Assembly (NCBI GenBank): GCA_947176675.1
Contig: CAMWRN010000028.1
Location: 1 to 15,126, forward strand
Direction of reading: 5' to 3'
Source: an uncultured Clostridia bacterium
GTDB taxonomy: Bacteria; Bacillota; Clostridia; Oscillospirales; Ruminococcaceae
DNA: 15,126 bases
Part shown: piece by piece, positions 7,142 to 15,048 of the stretch
Position numbering within the stretch: the first letter of the stretch is position 1
Layout of the letters: every line of letters starts with the position of its first letter
Translations under genes and position numbers: made by a program
The notes under the pieces: generated by a model
What the model was told of the DNA's origin: nothing
Database searches by the model: none
Seen by the model: only the letters and a program-made list of their open reading frames with translations

Positions 7142-8302
7142 ATGACAATTCTTTATTCTTCTGAAAATAAAATTTTCAGCTACGATGAGAGCGACAGGTC
7201 GCTGACGGAAATCCCATGCGGCAGGATAACCAAATACAGGGAAACTATCCGCGGGATACAACAGCGCAAGGAATGGAAAACCACCGGTACGGGGGCGAAT
7301 TTTATGGGCATGGCTTCCGCCGACATGATAGACGCGGACGAGCTTCCCGTACAGATAAGCGGTCTTGGGGTACATGGTGACGAGCTTGTCTACGGTGTGA
7401 ATCTTGAGGACGTGGGAAGTTTGTACCACCGCGGCTTCGATCCCTCAGACGACTGTGAGGGACTTGTCCGCGCTTCAAACGAATTTGTTTTCGGCTCGTT
7501 CGATATCAAGGACGGCAGGCTTGCGGTAAGCATGGGTCCCGCTAAAAACTTTCTCCATATCTCCGTTATGGACATGAACGGTAGGTACGACGAATATACG
7601 GACGGAGACACTATTGAGGAAAACCCCTGTTGGGCGGCTAAGAAAAACGGCATATATTTTTCCGCGGCGGGATACGCACGAAATCAGAACGGGGTAATAT
7701 CGGCAATAAGTCCCCGATCTATCGCATATCTTGATCTGGACAAAAAGTCCATGGAGGAAATAGTTTCCGATGAAAATTACGATTACCTCCATGTCCGTCA
7801 GGACAAAAACGGCGATCTGTACTACATACGTCAGCCCTACGGCGGTGAGAAGCCTCAGGGAGGCATTACTTTTAAGGACGTTATCCTGTTCCCCTACAGG
7901 CTGATAAAGGGACTGTTCGGTTTTCTGAATTTCTTTACCACCATTTTCGGCGGCGAGTCCCTTAAAAGCGGCGGAGCTTCAAACGGAGCTAAGTTCAAGC
8001 AGCGTTCGGAAAAGGATATGATAATCGAGGGCAACGTTATCAACGCGGAAAAGCTGGACAAAATAAACGAAGCAAACGGCGACAAGCACGGCGGTATCAT
8101 GCCCCAGAGCCGTGTACTGATAAAGCGTACTGCGGACGGCAGCGAGGATATCGTCAAAAAGGGCGTTCTGGATTACGTACTCGACGGAGACGGTTCTATT
8201 ATTATTTCTAACGGCAGACATCTGATTCGTATCGACAGGGACGGGAACGAGTCCCATATCGCAAAAGCAAGGCTGGCGGTAAATCTTGCGGTCATGGAAT
8301 GA
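7142..8302 (+). CDS. Uncharacterised propeller-like protein with a hydrophobic insert
   Basis: This is a 386-residue protein of unknown function. Repeated short units such as GVHGDELVYGV, SFDIKDGRLAVSM, AAKKNGIYFSAAG, RQDKNGDLYYIRQ and LDGDGSIIISNGRHLIRI have the strand-turn-strand look of a beta-propeller in the TolB/DUF5050 style. No signal peptide is present, so the propeller is predicted to be cytoplasmic. Between blades, residues about 245-270 form a strongly hydrophobic stretch ending in GLFGFLNFFTTIFGG, followed by a charged segment (271-325) that breaks the repeat pattern. This could be a membrane-associated loop. It lies within the gene run between prmA and the topoisomerase pair, with ACGGGGGA upstream of the start at 7142. 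Its stop overlaps the Shine-Dalgarno of the small membrane-protein gene that follows, so the two may act together (inference). Confidence 0.75.
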   Translation: MTILYSSENKIFSYDESDRSLTEIPCGRITKYRETIRGIQQRKEWKTTGTGANFMGMASADMIDADELPVQISGLGVHGDELVYGVNLEDVGSLYHRGFDPSDDCEGLVRASNEFVFGSFDIKDGRLAVSMGPAKNFLHISVMDMNGRYDEYTDGDTIEENPCWAAKKNGIYFSAAGYARNQNGVISAISPRSIAYLDLDKKSMEEIVSDENYDYLHVRQDKNGDLYYIRQPYGGEKPQGGITFKDVILFPYRLIKGLFGFLNFFTTIFGGESLKSGGASNGAKFKQRSEKDMIIEGNVINAEKLDKINEANGDKHGGIMPQSRVLIKRTADGSEDIVKKGVLDYVLDGDGSIIISNGRHLIRIDRDGNESHIAKARLAVNLAVME

Positions 8303-8313
8303 GGTGACGGATC

Positions 8314-8595
8314 TTGAGCAAAAAGGCAAAAATAATATTGGCTCTTTTAATAGGATTTGCGGCTGCAATGATCCTGATGAGCGTTTTTATATACTTCGGC
8401 TACAGCAGCGCATACAGCACGAACGTCGAGCAGTATACTGTTAAAATTTTTGGAATATCCATATATGAACTTACACGCTCCGGAGACAAATATATAGGTT
8501 TGTCTGTCGGACCGAACATGGGAATTATCTGCGGGATATGCATGGCTGTAAGCTTTGCGGTTGAAGAAATTATTCATAAAATACGGCGAAAATAA
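8314..8595 (+). CDS. Small two-helix membrane protein
   Basis: A 93-residue protein with two hydrophobic segments, about 7-29 and 68-86, separated by a roughly 38-residue polar loop and ending in a basic HKIRRK tail. By the positive-inside rule both termini are probably cytoplasmic and the loop external. It starts with TTG at 8314, seven bases after GAGGTG (8301-8306), which itself overlaps the stop codon of the propeller-like gene; no ATG precedes it in frame. I do not recognise the family. The tight coupling to the preceding gene suggests a membrane partner for it (inference). Confidence 0.75.
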   Translation: MSKKAKIILALLIGFAAAMILMSVFIYFGYSSAYSTNVEQYTVKIFGISIYELTRSGDKYIGLSVGPNMGIICGICMAVSFAVEEIIHKIRRK

Positions 8596-8637
8596 AATTT
8601 ACAGAATAAAACTCCGCACAGGAAAGGAAGATACGAC

Positions 8638-9255
8638 ATGACCGAAAAAGAAAAAATGCTTGCGGGAAAAATATACGACCCAAGCGATGAGACTCTCGCT
8701 GTTATGCGAATGAACGCACACAAGCTTTCACAGCGTTACAACAACACCTTTGAAGACGAGGAGCAGCTCAGAAAGGCAATTCTGAACGAGCTTGTCCCCA
8801 ACCGCGGAAAAGGTACTTTTTTACAGGGTCCCGTTTATTTTGATTACGGAGTTTTCACCACATTCGGTGAAAGCTGCTATGCAAATTTTAATTTTACTGT
8901 GCTGGACTGCTGTCCCGTCACTATTGGGGACAACGTTTTCTTCGGACCTAACTGTACCGTTGCGACGCCCGTTCACCCGTTCCGATGGCAGGAACGCAAC
9001 ATGAAGCAAAAGCCGGACGGTACAATGTACGACGACGAATACGCAAAACCCATAGTCATAGGCTCGAACTGCTGGATAGCAAGCAACGTTGTTATCGCGG
9101 GCGGCGTTACGATAGGCGAAGGCTGCGTTATCGGCGCCGGGAGCGTTGTTACGCGGGATATTCCTCCCAACTCTCTTGCGGCGGGAAATCCGTGCAGAGT
9201 GATTAGGGAAATTACCGAAAAAGATTCTTTAAAATACAAAAGTGAATTGTTTTAA
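8638..9255 (+). CDS. Hexapeptide-repeat sugar O-acetyltransferase (LacA/Maa/NodL type)
   Basis: The product is predicted to transfer acetyl groups from acetyl-CoA to a hydroxyl of a sugar such as maltose, glucose or a galactoside. Its 205 residues match the family in length. An N-terminal Mac domain (about 1-60, starting EKEKMLAGKIYDPSD) precedes a left-handed beta-helix built of hexapeptide turns (VTIGDNVFFGPNCTV, then IVIGSNCWIASNVVI, then VTIGEGCVIGAGSVV). The catalytic histidine is expected at His113 in TPVHPF, and NFNFTVLD (83-90) is the usual substrate-site segment. The end, AAGNPCRVIREI, is characteristic. The start has AAAGGAAG about eight bases upstream. The true acceptor sugar cannot be read from the sequence. 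Confidence 0.93.
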   Translation: MTEKEKMLAGKIYDPSDETLAVMRMNAHKLSQRYNNTFEDEEQLRKAILNELVPNRGKGTFLQGPVYFDYGVFTTFGESCYANFNFTVLDCCPVTIGDNVFFGPNCTVATPVHPFRWQERNMKQKPDGTMYDDEYAKPIVIGSNCWIASNVVIAGGVTIGEGCVIGAGSVVTRDIPPNSLAAGNPCRVIREITEKDSLKYKSELF

Positions 9256-9283
9256 ATAAATGCAAATTAGGAGGAGATCAAAA

Positions 9284-10042
9284 ATGGTGGATTACAGCGT
9301 TCAGAACAAAAAGGCATGGGAATATAACGCTTATGACTTCTGGGTCGAGCATTCGGGAACGCCGCTTGAAAGAGCGAAAAAGGATATGGAAAATCCCATA
9401 AAAATGCTGAAAAAATATTCCGATTATTTTGATACTTACGACGGTATCAAGGTTGCGAATATTTGCGGTTCATGCGGCAAAAAAGCTGTTCCGCTGGCTC
9501 TTTTGGGAGCAGACGTCACTGTTTTTGACATTTCCGAGGATAACAAAAAATATGCGCTTGAAGTAGCGTCCGCCGCAAATGTTGACATAAATTTTGAGGT
9601 GTGCGACATACTTGATATAAATACGGATAAGTATGGAAATTATTTTGATGTAGTTTTTATGGAGGGCGGCGTACTGCATTATTTTCACGACATTGACGAA
9701 TTTATGGGTATTATGTACTCTTTACTGAAAGACAGCGGCAAGATGATATGCAGCGATTTTCATCCGTTCAAAAAAATATCTGATGTATTGAATTTTGAAC
9801 AGCCGACTATGAGTTACTTTTCAACCGATATTTTTGAGGGAGAAATGGCTCACGCGCCTTTTTTTGAAAAGGAAGTTCGTGAACAAATGCCTAAGTGCAG
9901 TTACAGAAAATATACGGTCAGCGAGATCATTAATTCGGTCATAAACAGCGGTTTTACGCTAAAGAAATTTGATGAACACCCTGCGTGGACAAATGAAAAA
10001 CTGCCGGGTGAGTTTACTGTTACAGCAGTTAAACAGCGGTAA
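9284..10042 (+). CDS. Class I SAM-dependent methyltransferase, divergent motif I
   Basis: The 252-residue protein has a Rossmann methyltransferase core. Motif I is unusual: VANICGSCGKKAVPLALLGA (57-76) in place of the common VLDxGCGxG, with two cysteines. It is followed by the acidic strand-2 end VTVFDIS (78-84), CDILDI and FDVVFMEGGVLHYFHDID (121-138). A C-terminal region rich in aromatic residues (PFFEKEVREQMPKCSYRKY) probably shapes the substrate site. The substrate is unknown. The frame is open from an ATG at 9260, but AGGAGGAG at 9269-9276, seven bases before the ATG at 9284, clearly marks the start. The gene appears more A+T rich than the flanking topoisomerase genes, which fits an accessory acquisition. 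Confidence 0.85.
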   Translation: MVDYSVQNKKAWEYNAYDFWVEHSGTPLERAKKDMENPIKMLKKYSDYFDTYDGIKVANICGSCGKKAVPLALLGADVTVFDISEDNKKYALEVASAANVDINFEVCDILDINTDKYGNYFDVVFMEGGVLHYFHDIDEFMGIMYSLLKDSGKMICSDFHPFKKISDVLNFEQPTMSYFSTDIFEGEMAHAPFFEKEVREQMPKCSYRKYTVSEIINSVINSGFTLKKFDEHPAWTNEKLPGEFTVTAVKQR

Positions 10043-10080
10043 TTACTGTAAAAACATTTTGTTAAAAAGGATTGGTTTAA

Positions 10081-12069
10081 TTGTCGGCAAAAAAAGCAAA
10101 AAATTACGGAAATGAAAGCATTACCAAGCTGAAAGGCGCGGACAGGGTAAGAAAACGTCCCGCGGTAATTTTCGGTTCGGACGGTATCGAGGGCTGCGAG
10201 CATTCGATTTTCGAGATAATCTCCAATTCCATTGACGAAGCCCGAGACGGAAACGGAGATAAAATAATCGTCACCTATTATCAGGACAATTCCGTGGAAG
10301 TGGAGGACTTCGGGCGCGGCTGTCCCGTGGACTACAACAACGCGGAGCAGTGCTACAACTGGGAGCTTGTCTACTGCGAGCTTTACGCGGGTGGCAAGTA
10401 CAAAAACAACGAAAGCGGCGATTACGAATATTCTCTCGGTCTGAACGGTCTGGGAGCGTGCGCTACGCAATATTCCTCGGAGTACACCGACGTTGAGATA
10501 TACCGTGACGGCTTCAAATACAATCTCCACTTTGAAAAGGGCGAGAATGTCGGCGGTCTGCACAAGGAGGAAACTACCCGCAAGAAAACCGGTACCAAAA
10601 CAAAATGGCGTCCCGACCTTGACGTTTTTACAGATATTTCCGTCAGCCGCGAATACTTTGAGGACACCCTCAAAAAGCAGGCTATAGTTAATCCGAATAT
10701 TTCATTTGTCTTCCGTTTCCAAAACGAGGACGGCAAGTTTGAGGAGACAACTTTCTTTTACGAGAACGGCATTTCCGACTACATCAATGAGATCGTGGGA
10801 ACTGACTATATCACTCCCCCCCGCTTCTGGCAGTGCGAACGCAAGGGCAGAGACCGTGACGACAAGCCCGAATACAAGGTAAAGCTTTCCTTTGCGGTGG
10901 CTTTTTCCAATAAAATATCGCAGATAGAATACTACCACAACTCCAGCTTCCTTGAACACGGAGGCGTTCCCGACAAGGCGGTGCAGACCGCGTTTGTGTC
11001 CCAGATAGACGCGTATCTGAAAAATAATAACAAGTACCAAAAGAGTGAAAGCAAGATCAAATATATCGACGTGCAGGACTGTTTGGTGCTTATCTCGTCC
11101 TCATTTTCGACGCTTACGTCTTACGAGAACCAGACCAAAAAGGCTATCACTAACAAGTTCATTTACGAGGCAATGGTGGATTTTCTGAAGCACCAGTTAG
11201 AGGTGTACTTTATCGAAAATCCGGACGACGCGCTTAAGATCGCGGAGCAGGTGGTGCTGAACAAAAGAAGCCGCGAGAGTGCGGAGAAAACCAAGCAAAA
11301 CCTTAAAAAGAAGCTTGCGGGAAATATCGACCTGTCCAACATGGTGCAGAAATTTGTGGACTGCCGCACCAAAGACTTATCCCGCCGAGAGATATTTATC
11401 GTGGAGGGAGACTCGGCTCTGGGCGCGTGCAAAACGGCACGCAACGCAGAATTCCAAGCCATAATACCTGTCCGCGGCAAAATTCTGAACTGCCTTAAAG
11501 CGGACTACAACAAAATTTTCAAAAGCGAGATCATCACCGACATTATCAAGGTATTGGGCTGCGGAGTGGAGGTCCATGCCAAATCCAACAAGGAGCTGTC
11601 AACCTTCAACATTGAAAATCTTAAATGGAACAAGATAATCATTGCCACTGATGCAGATTACGACGGCTTTCAGATACGTACTCTTATACTGACCATGCTG
11701 TACAGACTCACCCCCACGCTTATCGAAGAGGGGTACGTTTACATCGCCGAGACACCTCTGTTTGAAATAAATACCAAGGACAAGACATATTTTGCATACA
11801 GTGAAAAAGAAAAAGCCGAGATACTGGAAATGATAAACGGTCAGAAATACAAGGTTGACCGCTCCAAAGGACTGGGCGAGAACGAGCCTGAGATGATGTC
11901 GCTGACCACAATGAATCCGGACACCAGACGGCTGATAAAGGTAATGCCCACAGATGTGGAGGCTACGGCGAATATGTTCGATCTGCTGCTGGGCGACAAT
12001 TTGCAGGGACGTAAGGACTACATTGCCCAGTACGGAAATCAGTACCTTGAAATGGCTGACATCAGCTAA
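10081..12069 (+). CDS. parE: Type IIA DNA topoisomerase subunit B (ParE/GyrB-like)
   Basis: This is the ATPase and TOPRIM subunit of a topoisomerase IV or gyrase that passes one duplex through another. In its 662 residues the GHKL ATPase shows EIISNSIDEA with general base Glu45 and Asn49, DFGRG (76-80), and a lid GLNGLGA (120-126) where most family members have GLHGVG. The transducer lysine lies in NQTKKAI (350-356). The TOPRIM domain has VEGDSALG with Glu442, RGKILN (465-470), the metal-binding DADYD (524-528) and RSKGLGE (594-600). Catalytic residues are therefore intact, though the surroundings diverge from standard GyrB. The start is TTG at 10081 after AAAAAGGA; the only upstream in-frame TTG is followed by a stop. 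With the A subunit at 12589 it forms a divergent pair. I prefer ParE to GyrB because its partner lacks a GyrA box; confidence in the exact paralogue is moderate. Confidence 0.88.
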   Translation: MSAKKAKNYGNESITKLKGADRVRKRPAVIFGSDGIEGCEHSIFEIISNSIDEARDGNGDKIIVTYYQDNSVEVEDFGRGCPVDYNNAEQCYNWELVYCELYAGGKYKNNESGDYEYSLGLNGLGACATQYSSEYTDVEIYRDGFKYNLHFEKGENVGGLHKEETTRKKTGTKTKWRPDLDVFTDISVSREYFEDTLKKQAIVNPNISFVFRFQNEDGKFEETTFFYENGISDYINEIVGTDYITPPRFWQCERKGRDRDDKPEYKVKLSFAVAFSNKISQIEYYHNSSFLEHGGVPDKAVQTAFVSQIDAYLKNNNKYQKSESKIKYIDVQDCLVLISSSFSTLTSYENQTKKAITNKFIYEAMVDFLKHQLEVYFIENPDDALKIAEQVVLNKRSRESAEKTKQNLKKKLAGNIDLSNMVQKFVDCRTKDLSRREIFIVEGDSALGACKTARNAEFQAIIPVRGKILNCLKADYNKIFKSEIITDIIKVLGCGVEVHAKSNKELSTFNIENLKWNKIIIATDADYDGFQIRTLILTMLYRLTPTLIEEGYVYIAETPLFEINTKDKTYFAYSEKEKAEILEMINGQKYKVDRSKGLGENEPEMMSLTTMNPDTRRLIKVMPTDVEATANMFDLLLGDNLQGRKDYIAQYGNQYLEMADIS

Positions 12070-12081
12070 AGGAGTGACGTT

Positions 12082-12549
12082 ATGAACAATGAAAACACCA
12101 ACTGGGGTCAGAGCGTTGCAGGTGTCGTTATCAAAGACGGAAAAGTCCTGCTGGCTCGTCACACCTACGGCAAGGGCGCGGGAAAACTTATTATTCCCGG
12201 CGGCTATACGAACGTTGGCGAGACTCCCCGGGACGCTTTAATTCGCGAGTATCTGGAGGAGACGGGAGTTACCGTTGAACCGAAAAGCATTATAGGGATA
12301 CGCTTCAATTTGCATGACTGGTACGTTGTTTTCAGGGCGGAGTACGTTTCCGGAACTGCCGTTTCCGACAATGACGAAAACAGCGAGGTGCTGTGGCTTA
12401 ACATTGCTGAAGCGCTGGGACGGGACGATGTTCCGGATCTGACAAAGAAAATGATAGAAAGCTCAGTCTCGGACGGAGAGGGTCTGAGGTATACCGATTA
12501 TGAATATTCCTCCGACACGCCGAATTATTTATACAGTTTGAGACATTAA
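12082..12549 (+). CDS. Nudix hydrolase
   Basis: A 155-residue cytoplasmic hydrolase of nucleoside diphosphates linked to another moiety. The Nudix box is complete: Gly41 at the start, Glu47, then REYLEETGV (55-63), matching the Gx5Ex7REUxEExGU pattern with the metal-binding glutamates. The preceding strands GVVIKDGKVLLARH and GKLIIPGG are typical. The substrate, for example ADP-ribose, an oxidised dNTP or a dinucleotide, cannot be read from the sequence. The gene starts 12 bases after the topoisomerase B subunit stop with AGGAG upstream, and the A subunit follows 39 bases after its stop, so it is embedded between two subunits that work as one enzyme. Co-transcription with both is very likely. 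Confidence 0.93.
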   Translation: MNNENTNWGQSVAGVVIKDGKVLLARHTYGKGAGKLIIPGGYTNVGETPRDALIREYLEETGVTVEPKSIIGIRFNLHDWYVVFRAEYVSGTAVSDNDENSEVLWLNIAEALGRDDVPDLTKKMIESSVSDGEGLRYTDYEYSSDTPNYLYSLRH

Positions 12550-12588
12550 AATTCCCGACCTCAAATCTCTAACAAAGGAGTCATAAAA

Positions 12589-14829
12589 TTGCCGAGAAAA
12601 AGTAAAAAGGATACAAACAAACCGGTCAATAATACCGTTCCCAACGCCTATATCGCGGGCAGCGGAATAGTTGCCGAGGAACGCATCACCGATACTCTTG
12701 AAAAAAACTATATGCCCTACGCGATGAGCGTTATCGTGTCACGCGCGCTGCCTGAGATAGACGGTTTCAAGCCGTCCCACAGAAAGCTTTTATACACCAT
12801 GTACAAAATGGGTCTGCTGACGGGTCCGAAAACAAAATCCGCAAATATTGTGGGTCAGACCATGAAGCTTAACCCTCACGGTGACGCGGCCATCTACGAA
12901 ACTATGGTTCGTCTCGCCCGCGGAAATGAAGCTCTGCTCCATCCGTATGTGGACAGCAAGGGCAACTTCGGAAAAGCGTATTCCCGTGACATGGCTTATG
13001 CCGCCTCCCGTTATACCGAAGCAAAGCTTGATCCTATCTGCAATGAGCTTTTCCGCGATATCGACAAGGACACTGTGGATTTCGTCCCCAACTACGACAA
13101 TGAAACTGTGGAGCCTACCCTGCTTCCCGCAACGTTTCCCTCGGTATTAGTAAACTCTAATGTGGGAATTGCGGTTTCTATGGCAAGCGCGGTATGCTCT
13201 TTCAATCTTGCGGAAATATGCGATACCACTATTGCTCTTATCAGGAATCCGGAACACAATGTTTTAAGCACCCTTAAAGGTCCGGACTTTTCGGGCGGAG
13301 GATTCATGCTCTACGATGAGGACGAGCTGGAAAAAATCTACCGCACGGGACGCGGTTCGGTAAAGGTTCGTTCACGTTATCAGTTCGACAAGGAATCGGG
13401 CTGTATCGAGGTGGTGCAGATACCGCCAACAACTACGGTTGAAGCGATCATGGATAAAATAATCGAGCTTATCAAGGCGGGAAAAATACGCGAGATATCA
13501 TATATCCGCGACGAGACCGACATCAACGGCTTGAAGCTTGCCATCGACATAAAACGCGGCGTTGACCCTGACAAGCTGATGAAAAAACTGTTCAGAATGA
13601 CGCCGCTTCAGGACAGCTATTCCTGCAATTTCAATATTCTTATCGGCGGCACTCCAAGGGTCATGGGGGTTTATGAAATACTTGACGAATGGGTGGCGTT
13701 CCGTCGGGAATGCATTAAGCGGCGCACTTTCTTTGAGCTTAATAAGAAAAAAGAGCGTCTGCACCTGCTTCTCGGCTTACAGAAAATTCTTCTTGACATT
13801 GACAAGGCGATAAAGATCGTCCGTGAGACTGAGGAGGAGTCGGAGGTAGTTCCCAACCTGATGATAGGCTTCGGCATAGACGAAACTCAGGCGGAATATG
13901 TTGCCGAGATAAAGCTCCGTCATCTTAACAAGGAATACATTTTAAAGCGCACCTCCGATATCGAGGGACTTAAAAAAGACATTGCCGAAATGGAGGAAAT
14001 TCTCGGCAGCGATAAAAAAATCAAGAGCATTATCGTTTCAGAGCTTAAAGAGGTCAAGGACAAATACGGTCAGCCGAGAAAAACCATGTTCTACTACGGC
14101 GGAGATGAAGAGGACGACGATGTGGAGGACGATGTTCCCGACTATGCGGTAAATCTGTTCCTTACGCGGGACGGCTATTTCAAGAAGATAACGGCACAGT
14201 CCCTGAGAGTCGCAAGCGACCAGAAGCTAAAGGACGGAGATATTATCACGACCTTTATGGAAGCTACCAACAAGACCGAGCTGCTGTTCTTTACCGATAA
14301 GTGTCAGGTCTATAAGACAAGGGCAGACGCTTTCAAGGACACAAAGGCTTCTGAGCTGGGAGATTTTATTCCCGTAAAGCTGGGCTTTGACGAATACGAA
14401 AATGTTGCGTCAATGATCGTCACAACAGACTACAGCGGGTATCTGATAATGATCTTTGATAACGGAAAGGCGGCGAAGGTTCCTCTTAACGCCTATGAAA
14501 CCAAGACCAACCGAAAGAAGCTTGCGAACGCGTATACATCGAAAGCAAAGCTGATAAAGATGTTTTACGTCTCCGAGAACACCGATATTCTGGTGCGTTC
14601 CACAAACGGCAGAGCGATCGTGTTCAACACGGGAATGATTTTACCGAAATCCGCAAGGGACACCATCGGCGTACAGGTCATGACTCTTAAAGCCAAGGCT
14701 GAGGTGGACAACGCCTATATCGTCACCGATGACATGGCAGAAAATGTACAGAAGTATGTTGTTAAAAATATTCCTGCCGCCGGAAATCTTGCCAAGGATT
14801 TGGAGGATCCCGACCAATTGAAACTTTAA
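12589..14829 (+). CDS. parC: Type IIA DNA topoisomerase subunit A (ParC-like)
   Basis: This is the DNA cleavage and reunion subunit. The 746-residue protein has a winged helix and tower with the active-site tyrosine Tyr142 in SRYTEAKL. The quinolone-binding region is HGDAAIYETMVRLAR (97-111), with alanine at the position equivalent to E. coli GyrA Ser83 and glutamate at 87. A coiled-coil and gate region (about 380-490) leads into a short acidic linker, GGDEEDDDVEDDVPD (504-518). The C-terminal DNA-wrapping domain is about 230 residues with blade-like repeats (LFLTRDGYFKKIT, IMIFDNGKAAKVP, VRSTNGRAIVFN). The canonical GyrA-box QRRGGKG is absent; TNRKKLANAY (640-649) occupies that place, favouring a decatenating topoisomerase IV over a supercoiling gyrase. 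The start is TTG at 12589, eight bases after AAAGGAG. The ParC versus GyrA name is inference. Confidence 0.88.
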   Translation: MPRKSKKDTNKPVNNTVPNAYIAGSGIVAEERITDTLEKNYMPYAMSVIVSRALPEIDGFKPSHRKLLYTMYKMGLLTGPKTKSANIVGQTMKLNPHGDAAIYETMVRLARGNEALLHPYVDSKGNFGKAYSRDMAYAASRYTEAKLDPICNELFRDIDKDTVDFVPNYDNETVEPTLLPATFPSVLVNSNVGIAVSMASAVCSFNLAEICDTTIALIRNPEHNVLSTLKGPDFSGGGFMLYDEDELEKIYRTGRGSVKVRSRYQFDKESGCIEVVQIPPTTTVEAIMDKIIELIKAGKIREISYIRDETDINGLKLAIDIKRGVDPDKLMKKLFRMTPLQDSYSCNFNILIGGTPRVMGVYEILDEWVAFRRECIKRRTFFELNKKKERLHLLLGLQKILLDIDKAIKIVRETEEESEVVPNLMIGFGIDETQAEYVAEIKLRHLNKEYILKRTSDIEGLKKDIAEMEEILGSDKKIKSIIVSELKEVKDKYGQPRKTMFYYGGDEEDDDVEDDVPDYAVNLFLTRDGYFKKITAQSLRVASDQKLKDGDIITTFMEATNKTELLFFTDKCQVYKTRADAFKDTKASELGDFIPVKLGFDEYENVASMIVTTDYSGYLIMIFDNGKAAKVPLNAYETKTNRKKLANAYTSKAKLIKMFYVSENTDILVRSTNGRAIVFNTGMILPKSARDTIGVQVMTLKAKAEVDNAYIVTDDMAENVQKYVVKNIPAAGNLAKDLEDPDQLKL

Positions 14830-14832
14830 ATC

Positions 14833-14866
14833 AAAGAGGACGAAGCGTAAGGCTCGTCCTCTTTTT
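14833..14866 (+). terminator. Strong intrinsic terminator after the topoisomerase unit
   Basis: AAAGAGGACGA (14833-14843) pairs perfectly with TCGTCCTCTTT (14854-14864) around a ten-base loop, and the stem runs into a T tract. It begins four bases after the stop codon of the A subunit and marks the end of the operon. Confidence 0.93.
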
Positions 14867-14908
14867 ATTACATCATGGCAACTATTATGTGAATTTTTTG
14901 TTATGCTA

Positions 14909-14937
14909 TTGATTTTCAGGTTAAACTGTGCTATACT
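14909..14937 (+). promoter_or_regulatory. Extended -10 promoter for the tRNA
   Basis: TTGATT (14909-14914) and TATACT (14932-14937) are exactly 17 bases apart, and TGC at 14929-14931 provides an extended -10. Transcription should begin within about ten bases of the tRNA 5' end. Confidence 0.82.
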
Positions 14938-14948
14938 AAAGTAGTTAT

Positions 14949-15024
14949 GGGGGTATAGCTCAGTTGGGAGAGCGGTTGCTTCGCATGTAACAGGTCAGGG
15001 GTTCGAATCCCCTTATCTCCACCA
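14949..15024 (+). tRNA. tRNA-Ala, anticodon CGC, CCA encoded
   Basis: All arms fold. The acceptor GGGGGTA (14949-14955) pairs with TATCTCC (15014-15020), including the G3-T70 wobble that is the alanine identity element. The D stem is GCTC/GAGC with an eight-base loop. The anticodon stem GTTGC/GTAAC encloses TTCGCAT, so the anticodon is CGC (14982-14984), reading GCG. The five-base variable loop AGGTC is followed by the T stem AGGGG/CCCCT with loop TTCGAAT. The discriminator A is followed by an encoded CCA. Confidence 0.96.
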
Positions 15025-15048
15025 TCTTTCCTTTGGAAAAAAGATATT

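Noticed and set aside
9260..9283. Upstream ATG extension of the methyltransferase
   Set aside because: The strong AGGAGGAG lies within this extension and serves the ATG at 9284.
10013..10055. Short repeats around TTACTG/CTGTAA before the topoisomerase B gene as a possible operator
   Set aside because: The arms are only six bases, 20 apart, and partly inside the preceding coding region; nothing distinguishes them from chance.
11599..12162. Antisense open frame of 187 codons across the end of the topoisomerase B gene
   Set aside because: It overlaps the TOPRIM region and the start of the Nudix gene, both firmly identified. No supporting signals are present.
15024..15045. Hairpin immediately after the tRNA CCA
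   Set aside because: The arms are A/T-rich with unequal length and no following T tract; the hairpin at 15049-15086 is the better terminator.
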